Below are positions 24,166-33,267 of a stretch of DNA of 64,000 bases, piece by piece. This DNA is from Virgibacillus proomii (GTDB taxonomy: Bacteria > Bacillota > Bacilli > Bacillales > Amphibacillaceae). The position numbers and the translations under genes are program-made. The notes beneath the pieces are model-generated. The model had not been told where the DNA came from and ran no database searches. It saw only the letters and a list, made by a program, of their open reading frames with translations. Positions within the stretch are counted from its first letter, which is position 1. Each line of letters starts with the position of its first letter. Location: assembly GCF_900162615.1 (NCBI RefSeq), contig NZ_FUFN01000010.1:1-64000 (forward strand), read 5' to 3'.

Positions 24166-27100
24166 TTGACAGGACAACTAGTTCAGTATGGGCGGCACCG
24201 CCAGCGCAGAAGCTATGCTCGCATCAGTGAAGTATTAGAGTTGCCTAATTTAATCGAAATCCAAACAGCTTCTTACGAATGGTTTTTAGAAGAAGGACTG
24301 CGTGAGATGTTTCAAGACATTTCACCGATAGAGGATTTTACAGGCAATCTATCACTTGAATTTGTTGACTACAGTTTAGGTGAGCCGAAGTATCCTGTAG
24401 ATGAGTCGAAGGAAAGAGATGTTACGTATAATGCTCCACTTCGTGTGAAAGTTCGCTTGATTAATAACGAAACGGGCGAAGTAAAAGAACAAGAAGTGTT
24501 TATGGGCGATTTTCCATTAATGACAGATACAGGAACCTTTATTATCAATGGAGCAGAGCGTGTTATTGTTTCTCAGCTCGTACGTTCACCAAGTGTTTAT
24601 TATAATGAAAAAATTGATAAAAACGGGAAAAGAGGCGTAGCTGCAACTGTTATTCCAAACCGTGGTGCGTGGTTGGAATTTGAAACAGACGCAAAAGATG
24701 TTGTCCATGTTCGGATTGATCGTACACGTAAATTGCCAATCACCGTACTATTACGGGCACTTGGATTTGGAAGTGACCAGGAAATCCTTGATCTTTTAGG
24801 TGAAAATGAATACCTGAAGAATACACTTGAAAAGGATAATACAGAAACAACAGAAAAAGCATTGTTAGAAATTTATGAGCGCTTACGTCCTGGAGAACCA
24901 CCTACCGTAGAAAATGCAAGAAGCTTATTAATCTCACGCTTTTTTGATCCAAAACGTTATGATTTAGCACATGTAGGCCGTTACAAAATGAATAAGAAAC
25001 TGCATATCAAAAATCGCTTGTTTAACCAAGTGTTAGCAGAAACAATTGTAGACCCTGAAACAGGCGAAGTGCTGGCAGAAAAAGGCGAGAGAGTTGAAAG
25101 AAAGCTATTAAATAAATTACTTCTATATTTAGACCGGGAAGAAGAGAAGCTTGGTCAAAAGGTAATCGATCCTAAAGGTGGCGTGTTAGATGACCCAATC
25201 GAGCTTCAGTCGATCAAAATTATTGACCCTACTGACCCAAGTGGTGAGCGAGTACTAAATGTCATCGGGAATGCAAATGTTGAAAGTAGTGTAAAAAATA
25301 TAACTCCTGCTGATATATTAGCTTCCATTAGCTATTTCTTTAACCTATTACATCAAGTTGGCTATACAGATGATATTGACCATCTAGGAAATCGTCGTCT
25401 TCGTTCCGTAGGTGAATTATTGCAAAACCAGTTCCGTATTGGATTATCTCGAATGGAACGTGTTGTGCGTGAAAGAATGTCTATTCAGGATACATCCAGC
25501 ATTACACCGCAGCAATTAATAAATATTCGCCCGGTGATTGCTTCTATTAAAGAGTTTTTCGGCAGCTCTCAGCTATCCCAGTTTATGGATCAAACAAATC
25601 CCCTGGCTGAATTAACACATAAGCGTCGACTGTCGGCACTGGGCCCTGGCGGTTTGACTCGTGAACGCGCGGGTTTTGAAGTACGTGACGTTCATTACTC
25701 ACACTATGGACGTATGTGTCCGATCGAAACGCCTGAAGGACCAAACATCGGACTTATTAACTCCTTATCCAGCTTTGCTAAAGTTAATAAGTTTGGTTTT
25801 ATTGAAACGCCATACCGTCGCGTGGATCCGGAAACAGGAAAAGTAACATCACAAATTGACTATCTTACTGCAGATGAAGAAGATAGTTATGTTGTCGCTC
25901 AGGCTAATGCCAAGCTGACAGAAGACGGTTATTTTGCTGAAGAGGAAGTTGTAGCGCGGTTTCGTGGAGAAAACACAGTTGTTCCACGTGAAAAAATTGA
26001 TTATATGGATGTTTCACCAAAACAGGTCGTTTCAGCGGCGACTGCGTGTATTCCGTTTTTGGAAAACGATGACTCGAACCGTGCACTAATGGGAGCAAAC
26101 ATGCAGCGCCAAGCTGTACCCCTATTACAACCGGAAGCTCCAATTGTCGGAACAGGAATGGAATATGTTAACGGAAAAGATTCTGGTGCAGCAATCATTT
26201 GCCGTCATGATGGAATTGTTGAAAATGTGGAGGCAAAGCAGGTACTAGTCCGCAGAACTTCTGTAGTAGATGGGAAAGAGGTTAAGGGTGACTTAGATCG
26301 ATATAAACTGCAAAAATATGTACGTTCTAACCAAGGAACTTGCTATAACCAACGTCCGATTGTACGTGAAGGCGAGCGTGTATCAAAAGGAGAAATACTT
26401 GCTGACGGTCCATCCATGGAAAATGGAGAACTCGCATTAGGGCGAAATGTACTCGTTGGATTCATGACATGGGAAGGCTATAACTATGAAGATGCTATTA
26501 TCATGAGTGAACGCCTTGTAAAAGATGATGTCTACACTTCTATTCATATTGAGGAATATGAATCAGAAGCCCGTGACACAAAGTTAGGACCAGAAGAAAT
26601 TACTAGAGATATTCCAAATGTTGGTGAAGAGGCTTTAAAGAACCTGAATGAATATGGAATTATTCGTATAGGTGCTGAAGTAAAAGACGGTGATATTCTT
26701 GTTGGTAAGGTTACACCAAAAGGAGTAACTGAGTTATCCGCAGAAGAACGGTTATTACATGCTATCTTTGGTGAAAAGGCACGTGAAGTTCGTGACACGT
26801 CTTTGCGTGTACCGCATGGTGCAGGTGGAATTGTGCTTGATGTAAAAATCTTTAATCGCGAAGACGGCGACGAATTATCACCAGGAGTAAATGAATTGGT
26901 ACGTGTTTACATTGTACAAAAACGTAAAATTCATGAAGGTGACAAGATGGCTGGTCGTCACGGAAACAAAGGGGTTATCTCAAAAATCTTACCAGAAGAA
27001 GATATGCCTTTCTTACCAGACGGCACACCGATCGATATTATGCTTAACCCACTAGGAGTACCTTCACGAATGAACATCGGACAGGTGTTTGAATTGCATT

Positions 27101-27702
27101 TAGGTATGGCCGCACGTGCGCTCGGTATTCATATGGCAACACCTGTATTTGACGGTGCTACGGAAGAAGATGTGTGGGAGACACTTGAAGAAGCTGGTAT
27201 GCCTCGGGATGCAAAAACCATTTTGTATGATGGAAGATCTGGGGAACCGTTTGACAACAGGGTGTCTGTTGGTGTTATGTATATGATAAAGCTTGCTCAT
27301 ATGGTCGATGATAAACTACATGCTCGTTCGACAGGTCCTTATTCTCTTGTTACACAGCAACCACTTGGAGGAAAAGCGCAATTTGGTGGTCAGCGTTTCG
27401 GAGAGATGGAGGTTTGGGCACTAGAAGCATATGGTGCAGCTTACACTTTACAAGAGATTTTAACTGTAAAATCAGATGATGTGGTTGGGCGTGTTAAAAC
27501 ATATGAAGCTATTGTTAAAGGTGACAATGTACCAGAACCGGGAGTTCCTGAATCCTTCAAGGTCTTGATTAAAGAATTGCAAAGCCTTGGCATGGATGTA
27601 AAAATGCTATCTAGTGAAGAAGAAGAAATAGACATGAGAGAATTAGAAGAAGATGATACTCACCATGCAAGTAAGCTGAATATAGAAGTTGAGGAAAAAT
27701 AA
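24166..27702 (+). CDS. rpoB: RNA polymerase beta subunit
   Basis: 1178 residues from the TTG at 24166 (MTGQLVQYGRHRQRR), set by AAGGGGTG eight bases upstream and by identity to B. subtilis RpoB; GTG 24157 is less likely. The rifampicin-binding cluster (SSQLSQFMDQTNPLAELTHK, then RRLSALGPGG) is wild type, which predicts rifampicin sensitivity. Conserved C-terminal GDKMAGRHGNKGVI and QPLGGKAQFGGQRFGEME present. The acidic C-terminal tail is shorter than in B. subtilis. Confidence 0.99.
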   Translation: MTGQLVQYGRHRQRRSYARISEVLELPNLIEIQTASYEWFLEEGLREMFQDISPIEDFTGNLSLEFVDYSLGEPKYPVDESKERDVTYNAPLRVKVRLINNETGEVKEQEVFMGDFPLMTDTGTFIINGAERVIVSQLVRSPSVYYNEKIDKNGKRGVAATVIPNRGAWLEFETDAKDVVHVRIDRTRKLPITVLLRALGFGSDQEILDLLGENEYLKNTLEKDNTETTEKALLEIYERLRPGEPPTVENARSLLISRFFDPKRYDLAHVGRYKMNKKLHIKNRLFNQVLAETIVDPETGEVLAEKGERVERKLLNKLLLYLDREEEKLGQKVIDPKGGVLDDPIELQSIKIIDPTDPSGERVLNVIGNANVESSVKNITPADILASISYFFNLLHQVGYTDDIDHLGNRRLRSVGELLQNQFRIGLSRMERVVRERMSIQDTSSITPQQLINIRPVIASIKEFFGSSQLSQFMDQTNPLAELTHKRRLSALGPGGLTRERAGFEVRDVHYSHYGRMCPIETPEGPNIGLINSLSSFAKVNKFGFIETPYRRVDPETGKVTSQIDYLTADEEDSYVVAQANAKLTEDGYFAEEEVVARFRGENTVVPREKIDYMDVSPKQVVSAATACIPFLENDDSNRALMGANMQRQAVPLLQPEAPIVGTGMEYVNGKDSGAAIICRHDGIVENVEAKQVLVRRTSVVDGKEVKGDLDRYKLQKYVRSNQGTCYNQRPIVREGERVSKGEILADGPSMENGELALGRNVLVGFMTWEGYNYEDAIIMSERLVKDDVYTSIHIEEYESEARDTKLGPEEITRDIPNVGEEALKNLNEYGIIRIGAEVKDGDILVGKVTPKGVTELSAEERLLHAIFGEKAREVRDTSLRVPHGAGGIVLDVKIFNREDGDELSPGVNELVRVYIVQKRKIHEGDKMAGRHGNKGVISKILPEEDMPFLPDGTPIDIMLNPLGVPSRMNIGQVFELHLGMAARALGIHMATPVFDGATEEDVWETLEEAGMPRDAKTILYDGRSGEPFDNRVSVGVMYMIKLAHMVDDKLHARSTGPYSLVTQQPLGGKAQFGGQRFGEMEVWALEAYGAAYTLQEILTVKSDDVVGRVKTYEAIVKGDNVPEPGVPESFKVLIKELQSLGMDVKMLSSEEEEIDMRELEEDDTHHASKLNIEVEEK

Positions 27703-27714
27703 CAATTAACATGA

Positions 27715-27774
27715 AGCTGGTTGGCTCGATCTGTGGAGCTATCCGCCAGTATTCTACTGATGTACCAACCAGCT
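27715..27774 (+). other. Inverted repeat between rpoB and rpoC
   Basis: AGCTGGTTGG and CCAACCAGCT are perfect ten-base arms around a 40-base loop region. No T run follows, so it is not a simple terminator. It may be an RNA processing or stability element. Confidence 0.7.
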
Positions 27775-27898
27775 GTATACGTTAATCTATCTACAATAAG
27801 TATTATTACTGTAAAATAATTGCTCACTAGTTAGGTTTGTCGAAAAACAAGTCGTTGGTAGTTTGCTAAAAACGGACACTAAAAGGGAGGTTGACCCC

Positions 27899-30800
27899 TT
27901 GCTAGATGTAAATAATTTTGAGTATATGAAAATCGGTTTGGCTTCGCCGGAAAAAATTCGTTCTTGGTCATATGGTGAAGTGAAAAAGCCAGAGACAATT
28001 AATTACCGTACATTGAAGCCGGAAAAAGACGGTCTATTCTGTGAACGGATTTTTGGACCACAGAAGGACTGGGAATGTCATTGTGGAAAGTATAAACGTG
28101 TACGCTATAAGGGTGTTGTTTGTGACCGCTGCGGTGTTGAAGTTACAAAGGCAAAAGTACGTCGTGAACGGATGGGGCACATCGAGTTAGCTGCACCGGT
28201 TTCTCACATTTGGTATTTCAAAGGTATTCCAAGTCGAATGGGACTGGTACTAGATATGTCACCTCGTGCATTAGAGGAAGTTATCTATTTTGCAGCTTAT
28301 ATTGTGACAGATGCAGGGGATACGCCATTAGAGAAAAAGCAGCTACTTTCAGAAAAAGAGTATCGAGCTTATTATGATAAATACGGCAAATCTTTTAAAG
28401 CTCAAATGGGCGCAGAAGCCATCCGTAAATTATTACAAGACATTGACTTAGACAAAGAAGTAGGATTATTAAAAGAAGAGCTTAAAACAGCACAAGGTCA
28501 GCGAAGAACCCGCGCAATTAAACGCTTAGAAGTACTTGAAGCTTTTCGTAATTCAGGCAACGAGCCTTCCTGGATGATTTTGGATGTCTTACCGGTTATT
28601 CCTCCTGAAATTCGTCCAATGGTTCAGCTTGATGGTGGTCGTTTTGCTACTTCTGACTTAAATGATCTCTATCGTCGTGTTATTAACCGAAACAATCGGT
28701 TAAAGCGCCTCTTGGATCTTGGAGCACCAAGCATTATTGTACAAAATGAAAAGAGAATGCTTCAAGAGGCGGTTGACGCGTTAATCGATAACGGAAGACG
28801 TGGTCGACCAGTAATTGGACCAGGTAATCGACCATTAAAATCCTTATCCCATATGCTAAAAGGAAAGCAAGGTCGATTCCGTCAAAACTTGTTAGGAAAA
28901 CGTGTCGATTATTCCGGCCGTTCCGTAATTGTAGTAGGACCGCATTTGAAAATGTACCAATGTGGACTTCCAAAAGAAATGGCGTTGGAGCTATTTAAAC
29001 CATTTATTATGAAAGAGTTGGTAGCAAAAGGAATTGCACATAATATTAAATCTGCTAAGCGGAAAATCGAACGTGTTCATCCAGAAGTATGGGATGTACT
29101 AGAAGAGGTTATTAAAGAGCATCCAGTACTGCTGAACCGTGCTCCTACACTGCACAGGCTCGGTATCCAAGCGTTTGAACCAACACTTGTGGAAGGGCGC
29201 GCAATTCGTTTACACCCATTAGTATGTACAGCATATAATGCTGACTTTGATGGTGACCAAATGGCTGTTCACGTGCCGCTATCAGCAGAAGCCCAAGCAG
29301 AAGCCCGTATCCTTATGCTAGCAGCACAAAATATATTGAACCCAAAAGATGGTAAGCCAGTAGTAACTCCATCTCAGGATATGGTATTGGGTAACTACTA
29401 CCTTACCCTTGAACGAGAAAATGCAATAGGTGAAGGATCTATCTTTAAAGATGTAAATGAAGCGATTATTGCTTATCAAAATGGTTATGTGCACTTGCAT
29501 ACACGGGTTGCTGTTCACGCATCAGGATTAAATAATGAAACATTTACAGAAGAGCAAAACTCTCAACTGCTTATCACAACAGTAGGCAAACTAATCTTTA
29601 ATGAAATTTTGCCAAATTCCTTCCCATATATAAATGAACCAACAAAGGTTAATCTGGAAGATCGTACTCCAGAAAAATATTTTGTTGAAAAGGGAACGAA
29701 TATTCCTGAGTTGATTCAATCACGTGAACTCATTAAACCATTTAAAAAAGGTTTTTTAGGCGATATTATCGCTGAAGTCTTTAAACGGTTTAAGATCAGT
29801 GAAACATCGAAAATGCTCGATAGAATGAAGGATCTCGGGTTTCGTTATTCTACGAAAGCAGGAATGACAGTAGGTATATCAGATATTGTGGTTTTAGCAG
29901 AAAAAGAAGAAATTCTTGATGAAGCACAAAAGAAAGTCGATAACGTATTAAAACAATTCCGTCGGGGTCTTATTACCGAAGATGAACGTTATGACCGAGT
30001 TATTTCGATTTGGTCACAGGCGAAGGATAACATTCAAGATAAATTGATGCTTTCATTAAGCAACAGAAACCCAATCTATATGATGAGTGACTCTGGTGCT
30101 CGTGGTAACGCATCGAACTTTACGCAGCTTGCTGGTATGCGTGGTTTGATGGCTAACCCGGCTGGTAAGATTATCGAACTTCCGATTAAATCAAGCTTTC
30201 GTGAAGGGCTAACCGTATTGGAATACTTTATTTCTACTCACGGTGCTCGTAAAGGTCTAGCTGATACTGCATTAAAGACAGCAGACTCTGGTTATTTAAC
30301 TCGTCGTCTAGTAGATGTTGCACAAGATGTCATCGTTCGTGAGGCTGATTGTGGAACAGACCGCGGTTTAACGGTAACTGCTTTACAAGATGGTGCAGAG
30401 TTGATCGAACCGCTTGTTGACCGTTTGATCGGCCGTACAGCATTTGAAGATGTAAAAGATCCAAAAACAAACGAAGTAATTGTTGCTGCAAATGAATTGA
30501 TTTCAGAAGATCAAGCAAAGCGGATTACTGCACTTGGTATTGAAGAAGTTACGATTCGCAGTGCTTTTACATGTAATACGAAGCATGGAGTTTGTCAGAA
30601 GTGCTACGGTCGAAACCTTGCGACTGGTTCTGATGTAGAGGTTGGAGAAGCGGTAGGTATTATTGCTGCTCAATCAATTGGAGAGCCGGGTACACAGTTA
30701 ACCATGCGTACCTTCCACACTGGTGGGGTAGCTGGTGATGACATTACACAAGGTTTGCCACGTATTCAAGAGCTGTTTGAAGCACGAAATCCAAAAGGGC

Positions 30801-31507
30801 AAGCGGTTATCACTGAAATTCACGGTACTGTCCAAGAAATTAAAGAAGTAAAAGACAAACAAGAAATTGTTGTTAAAGGTGAAGTAGAGGAGCGTTCCTA
30901 CGCTGTTCCTTACAACGCACGTATGAAGGTAACTGTTGGTGATAAAGTAATTGCCGGTCAAGAACTAACAGAAGGTTCTATCGATCCAAAAGAATTACTT
31001 CGTGTCCAAGGAGTAGAAGGCGTGCAAAGCTACTTGCTACGAGAAGTACAACGCGTATATCGTATGCAAGGGGTTGAAATTGGTGACAAGCACATCGAAG
31101 TTATGGTACGTCAAATGCTTCGAAAGATTCGAGTAATGGATTCTGGCGATACAGATGTTCTGCCTGGATCATTATTAGAACTTCACCAGTTCAAAGATGC
31201 TAACCATAAAGTGCTTCTTGAAGGTAAGCAGCCTGCTATTGGAAAACCAGTATTGCTTGGTATTACAAAAGCGTCTCTTGAAACGGATTCCTTCTTATCA
31301 GCTGCATCCTTCCAGGAAACAACTAGAGTGCTTACGGATGCAGCAATTAAAGGAAAACGAGATGAACTTCTCGGCTTAAAAGAGAATGTTATTATTGGTA
31401 AACTTGTACCGGCTGGAACAGGAATGCAACGTTACCGTAAAGTAAAACCTGCTACAGATGAACCAGTTGAAGCAGAACAGACTGAAGAAACAGAAACTGT
31501 ACAATAA
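27899..31507 (+). CDS. rpoC: RNA polymerase beta' subunit
   Basis: 1202 residues from TTG 27899 (MLDVNNFEYMKIG), preceded by AAAGGGAGG with eight bases of spacing; this matches the B. subtilis start. Zinc ribbon CHCGKYKR...CDRCG near residue 60, catalytic NADFDGDQM near 449, second zinc site with CNTKHGVCQKC near 900. It carries the active-site magnesium. The frame extends upstream to 27863 but without a ribosome site. Confidence 0.99.
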   Translation: MLDVNNFEYMKIGLASPEKIRSWSYGEVKKPETINYRTLKPEKDGLFCERIFGPQKDWECHCGKYKRVRYKGVVCDRCGVEVTKAKVRRERMGHIELAAPVSHIWYFKGIPSRMGLVLDMSPRALEEVIYFAAYIVTDAGDTPLEKKQLLSEKEYRAYYDKYGKSFKAQMGAEAIRKLLQDIDLDKEVGLLKEELKTAQGQRRTRAIKRLEVLEAFRNSGNEPSWMILDVLPVIPPEIRPMVQLDGGRFATSDLNDLYRRVINRNNRLKRLLDLGAPSIIVQNEKRMLQEAVDALIDNGRRGRPVIGPGNRPLKSLSHMLKGKQGRFRQNLLGKRVDYSGRSVIVVGPHLKMYQCGLPKEMALELFKPFIMKELVAKGIAHNIKSAKRKIERVHPEVWDVLEEVIKEHPVLLNRAPTLHRLGIQAFEPTLVEGRAIRLHPLVCTAYNADFDGDQMAVHVPLSAEAQAEARILMLAAQNILNPKDGKPVVTPSQDMVLGNYYLTLERENAIGEGSIFKDVNEAIIAYQNGYVHLHTRVAVHASGLNNETFTEEQNSQLLITTVGKLIFNEILPNSFPYINEPTKVNLEDRTPEKYFVEKGTNIPELIQSRELIKPFKKGFLGDIIAEVFKRFKISETSKMLDRMKDLGFRYSTKAGMTVGISDIVVLAEKEEILDEAQKKVDNVLKQFRRGLITEDERYDRVISIWSQAKDNIQDKLMLSLSNRNPIYMMSDSGARGNASNFTQLAGMRGLMANPAGKIIELPIKSSFREGLTVLEYFISTHGARKGLADTALKTADSGYLTRRLVDVAQDVIVREADCGTDRGLTVTALQDGAELIEPLVDRLIGRTAFEDVKDPKTNEVIVAANELISEDQAKRITALGIEEVTIRSAFTCNTKHGVCQKCYGRNLATGSDVEVGEAVGIIAAQSIGEPGTQLTMRTFHTGGVAGDDITQGLPRIQELFEARNPKGQAVITEIHGTVQEIKEVKDKQEIVVKGEVEERSYAVPYNARMKVTVGDKVIAGQELTEGSIDPKELLRVQGVEGVQSYLLREVQRVYRMQGVEIGDKHIEVMVRQMLRKIRVMDSGDTDVLPGSLLELHQFKDANHKVLLEGKQPAIGKPVLLGITKASLETDSFLSAASFQETTRVLTDAAIKGKRDELLGLKENVIIGKLVPAGTGMQRYRKVKPATDEPVEAEQTEETETVQ

Positions 31508-31520
31508 ATAACTGGTGTTT

Positions 31521-31562
31521 GGTGGACTTCCATTGTACAAAAAGTGATGGTGGAAGTCCTAA
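31521..31562 (+). other. Hairpin after rpoC
   Basis: GGACTTCCA and TGGAAGTCC arms separated by about 17 bases; no T run. It may protect the rpoC 3' end or reduce read-through. Confidence 0.45.
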
Positions 31563-31625
31563 GCCAGTTCATTTTAAAAAGAAATATGGCCATGAAACGG
31601 AAGCGTAAAAAATATGTAAATTGTG

Positions 31626-31654
31626 TTGACATTAAAAAAACAGAGTGGTAGAAT
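31626..31654 (+). promoter_or_regulatory. SigA promoter of the str operon (extended -10)
   Basis: TTGACA, 17 bp spacer, TAGAAT with upstream TGG (extended -10), 45 bases before rplGB. Confidence 0.88.
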
Positions 31655-31698
31655 ATTCAAGGTGCTTCCGATATACTTGATGCTTTGGAGGATATGTC

Positions 31699-31953
31699 AT
31701 GTCTTATGAAAAAGTAATACATGTGAAGTCACGTGTAGTTATCGGAACCAAGCAAACACTTAAAGCTATGCATAATGGTGAAATAAGTGAAGTGTTTATT
31801 GCTGAAGATGCAGATAAACATATGACACAAAAAGTTGTACGTTTAGCTCAAGAGCTTAATATTCCGTATCAATATGTGGATTCAAAGAAAAAGCTTGGAG
31901 CTGCTTGCGGTATTGAAGTCGGAGCGGCTGCTGTGGCAATAGAGCATGGATAG
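31699..31953 (+). CDS. rplGB: L7Ae-family ribosomal protein (YbxF)
   Basis: 84 residues with the L7Ae/L30e fold: VVIGTKQTLKAM, then the RNA-contacting ACGIEVGAAAVAI stretch. L7Ae family proteins bind kink-turn RNA; B. subtilis YbxF binds kink turns and associates with ribosomes, though its function is not settled. First gene of the str operon, SD TTGGAGGATATG. Confidence 0.93.
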   Translation: MSYEKVIHVKSRVVIGTKQTLKAMHNGEISEVFIAEDADKHMTQKVVRLAQELNIPYQYVDSKKKLGAACGIEVGAAAVAIEHG

Positions 31954-32083
31954 TTTTAACGAGTCATTCGTTGAAGCTTTGTTTTTTGCCAAAAGATGAA
32001 CCACCTGGATGTGTGGGATTACAAGTTAAGCGTAAGAATGGGTTAAACAGATGATATAAAACGAGGAAAGGAGGAAATATAGA

Positions 32084-32494
32084 ATGCCAACAATTAACCA
32101 GCTTGTTCGTAAAGGACGCGTAAGCAAACCAAAGAAGTCTGACTCTCCAGCTCTTAATAAGGGGTACAATAGCTTTAAAAAGAAATTCACGGATTTAAAT
32201 TCTCCACAAAAACGTGGCGTATGTACTCGTGTTGGAACGTTAACTCCTAAGAAGCCAAACTCAGCGCTTCGTAAATATGCCCGTGTACGTTTGTCTAACA
32301 ACATGGAAGTAACAGCATACATCCCAGGAATTGGTCATAATCTACAGGAGCACAGTGTTGTTCTTCTTCGTGGGGGCCGTGTTAAAGACTTACCTGGTGT
32401 ACGCTACCACATCGTTCGTGGAGCATTAGATACAGCAGGAGTAGAAGGACGTCAACAAGGCCGTTCAAAATACGGTACTAAGAAGCCAAAATAA
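32084..32494 (+). CDS. rpsL: 30S ribosomal protein S12
   Basis: 136 residues. The streptomycin-site loops TPKKPNSALRK and GGRVKDLPGVRYH are wild type, so streptomycin resistance by rpsL is not predicted. It forms part of the decoding centre. SD AAAGGAGGAAAT. In most Bacillaceae rpsG follows closely; here a repeat of about 213 bp lies between. Confidence 0.98.
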   Translation: MPTINQLVRKGRVSKPKKSDSPALNKGYNSFKKKFTDLNSPQKRGVCTRVGTLTPKKPNSALRKYARVRLSNNMEVTAYIPGIGHNLQEHSVVLLRGGRVKDLPGVRYHIVRGALDTAGVEGRQQGRSKYGTKKPK

Positions 32495-32505
32495 TTTACA
32501 AGTGG

Positions 32506-32718
32506 TTGTTCAAAAAGAAGGTAAAAAGGACCGAGAACTTTGAGGAGGCGAAGTGTCGAGTGTAGCGCAGTGTATGAAGTACAGATACATGAGCACTAGT
32601 GAAGCTTCCTTGAAACACATTCTCATGCAGGAAAAGGGGATATCCTTTTCCAAGGAACGGAGAAACAAGCCAACGCAGAAATTCGATGTGTCATTTTTAG
32701 TGCACTTATTGAACGACC
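32506..32718 (+). mobile_element. MITE-like repeat, family C, inside the str operon
   Basis: Begins 11 bases after the rpsL stop with GTTCAAAAAGAAGGTAAAAA and ends with TTTTTAGTG...TTATTGAACG, inverted TTCAA-type termini. The middle (AGCTTCCTTG, then GGAACGGAGAAACAAGCC) matches the plus copy at 42475-42619 and the minus copy at 56.2-56.56 kb. No credible gene; a 72-codon frame here has no homologue and is considered chance. Confidence 0.7.
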
Positions 32719-32760
32719 TCAACAAGAATAATTATTTTCAGCAGAAAGGAGGAAGGACAT

Positions 32761-33231
32761 ATGCCACGTAAAGGACCAGTACCTAAACGCGATGTCTTAC
32801 CAGATCCAATTTATAACTCTAAATTAGTGACTCGTTTAATTAACCAAATTATGGTTGATGGAAAAAGAGGTAAGGCACAAAAAATTCTTTATAAATCATT
32901 CGAATTAGTTGCTGAACGCAGCGGTCAAAATGCAATGGAAGTATTCGAGCAAGCTATGAAAAACGTAATGCCAGTTCTTGAAGTTCGTGCACGTCGTGTC
33001 GGTGGATCTAACTACCAAGTACCAATGGAAGTACGCCCAGAGCGTCGTCAAGCTTTAGGGTTGCGCTATATTGTAAACTATGCTCGTCTGCGCGGAGAGA
33101 AAACAATGGAAGAACGTCTTGCCAATGAAATTTTAGATGCTTCTAACAACACAGGTGCAGCTGTTAAAAAACGTGAAGAACTGCATAAAATGGCAGAAGC
33201 CAACAAGGCGTTTGCTCATTACCGCTGGTAA
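32761..33231 (+). CDS. rpsG: 30S ribosomal protein S7
   Basis: 156 residues, normal. Starts MPRKGPVPKRDVLPDP after GAAAGGAGGAAGGACAT. RNA-binding helices with VMPVLEVRARRVGGSNYQVP. S7 nucleates assembly of the 30S head. The ribosome site is separate from the repeat that lies upstream. Confidence 0.98.
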   Translation: MPRKGPVPKRDVLPDPIYNSKLVTRLINQIMVDGKRGKAQKILYKSFELVAERSGQNAMEVFEQAMKNVMPVLEVRARRVGGSNYQVPMEVRPERRQALGLRYIVNYARLRGEKTMEERLANEILDASNNTGAAVKKREELHKMAEANKAFAHYRW

Positions 33232-33267
33232 AATAAATCATATTTAAGTTAGAAAGGAGAAGAATAC

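Noticed and set aside
32553..32771. 72-codon ORF between rpsL and rpsG
   Set aside because: It lies on a repeat element whose other copies do not keep the frame, and it overlaps the rpsG ribosome site.
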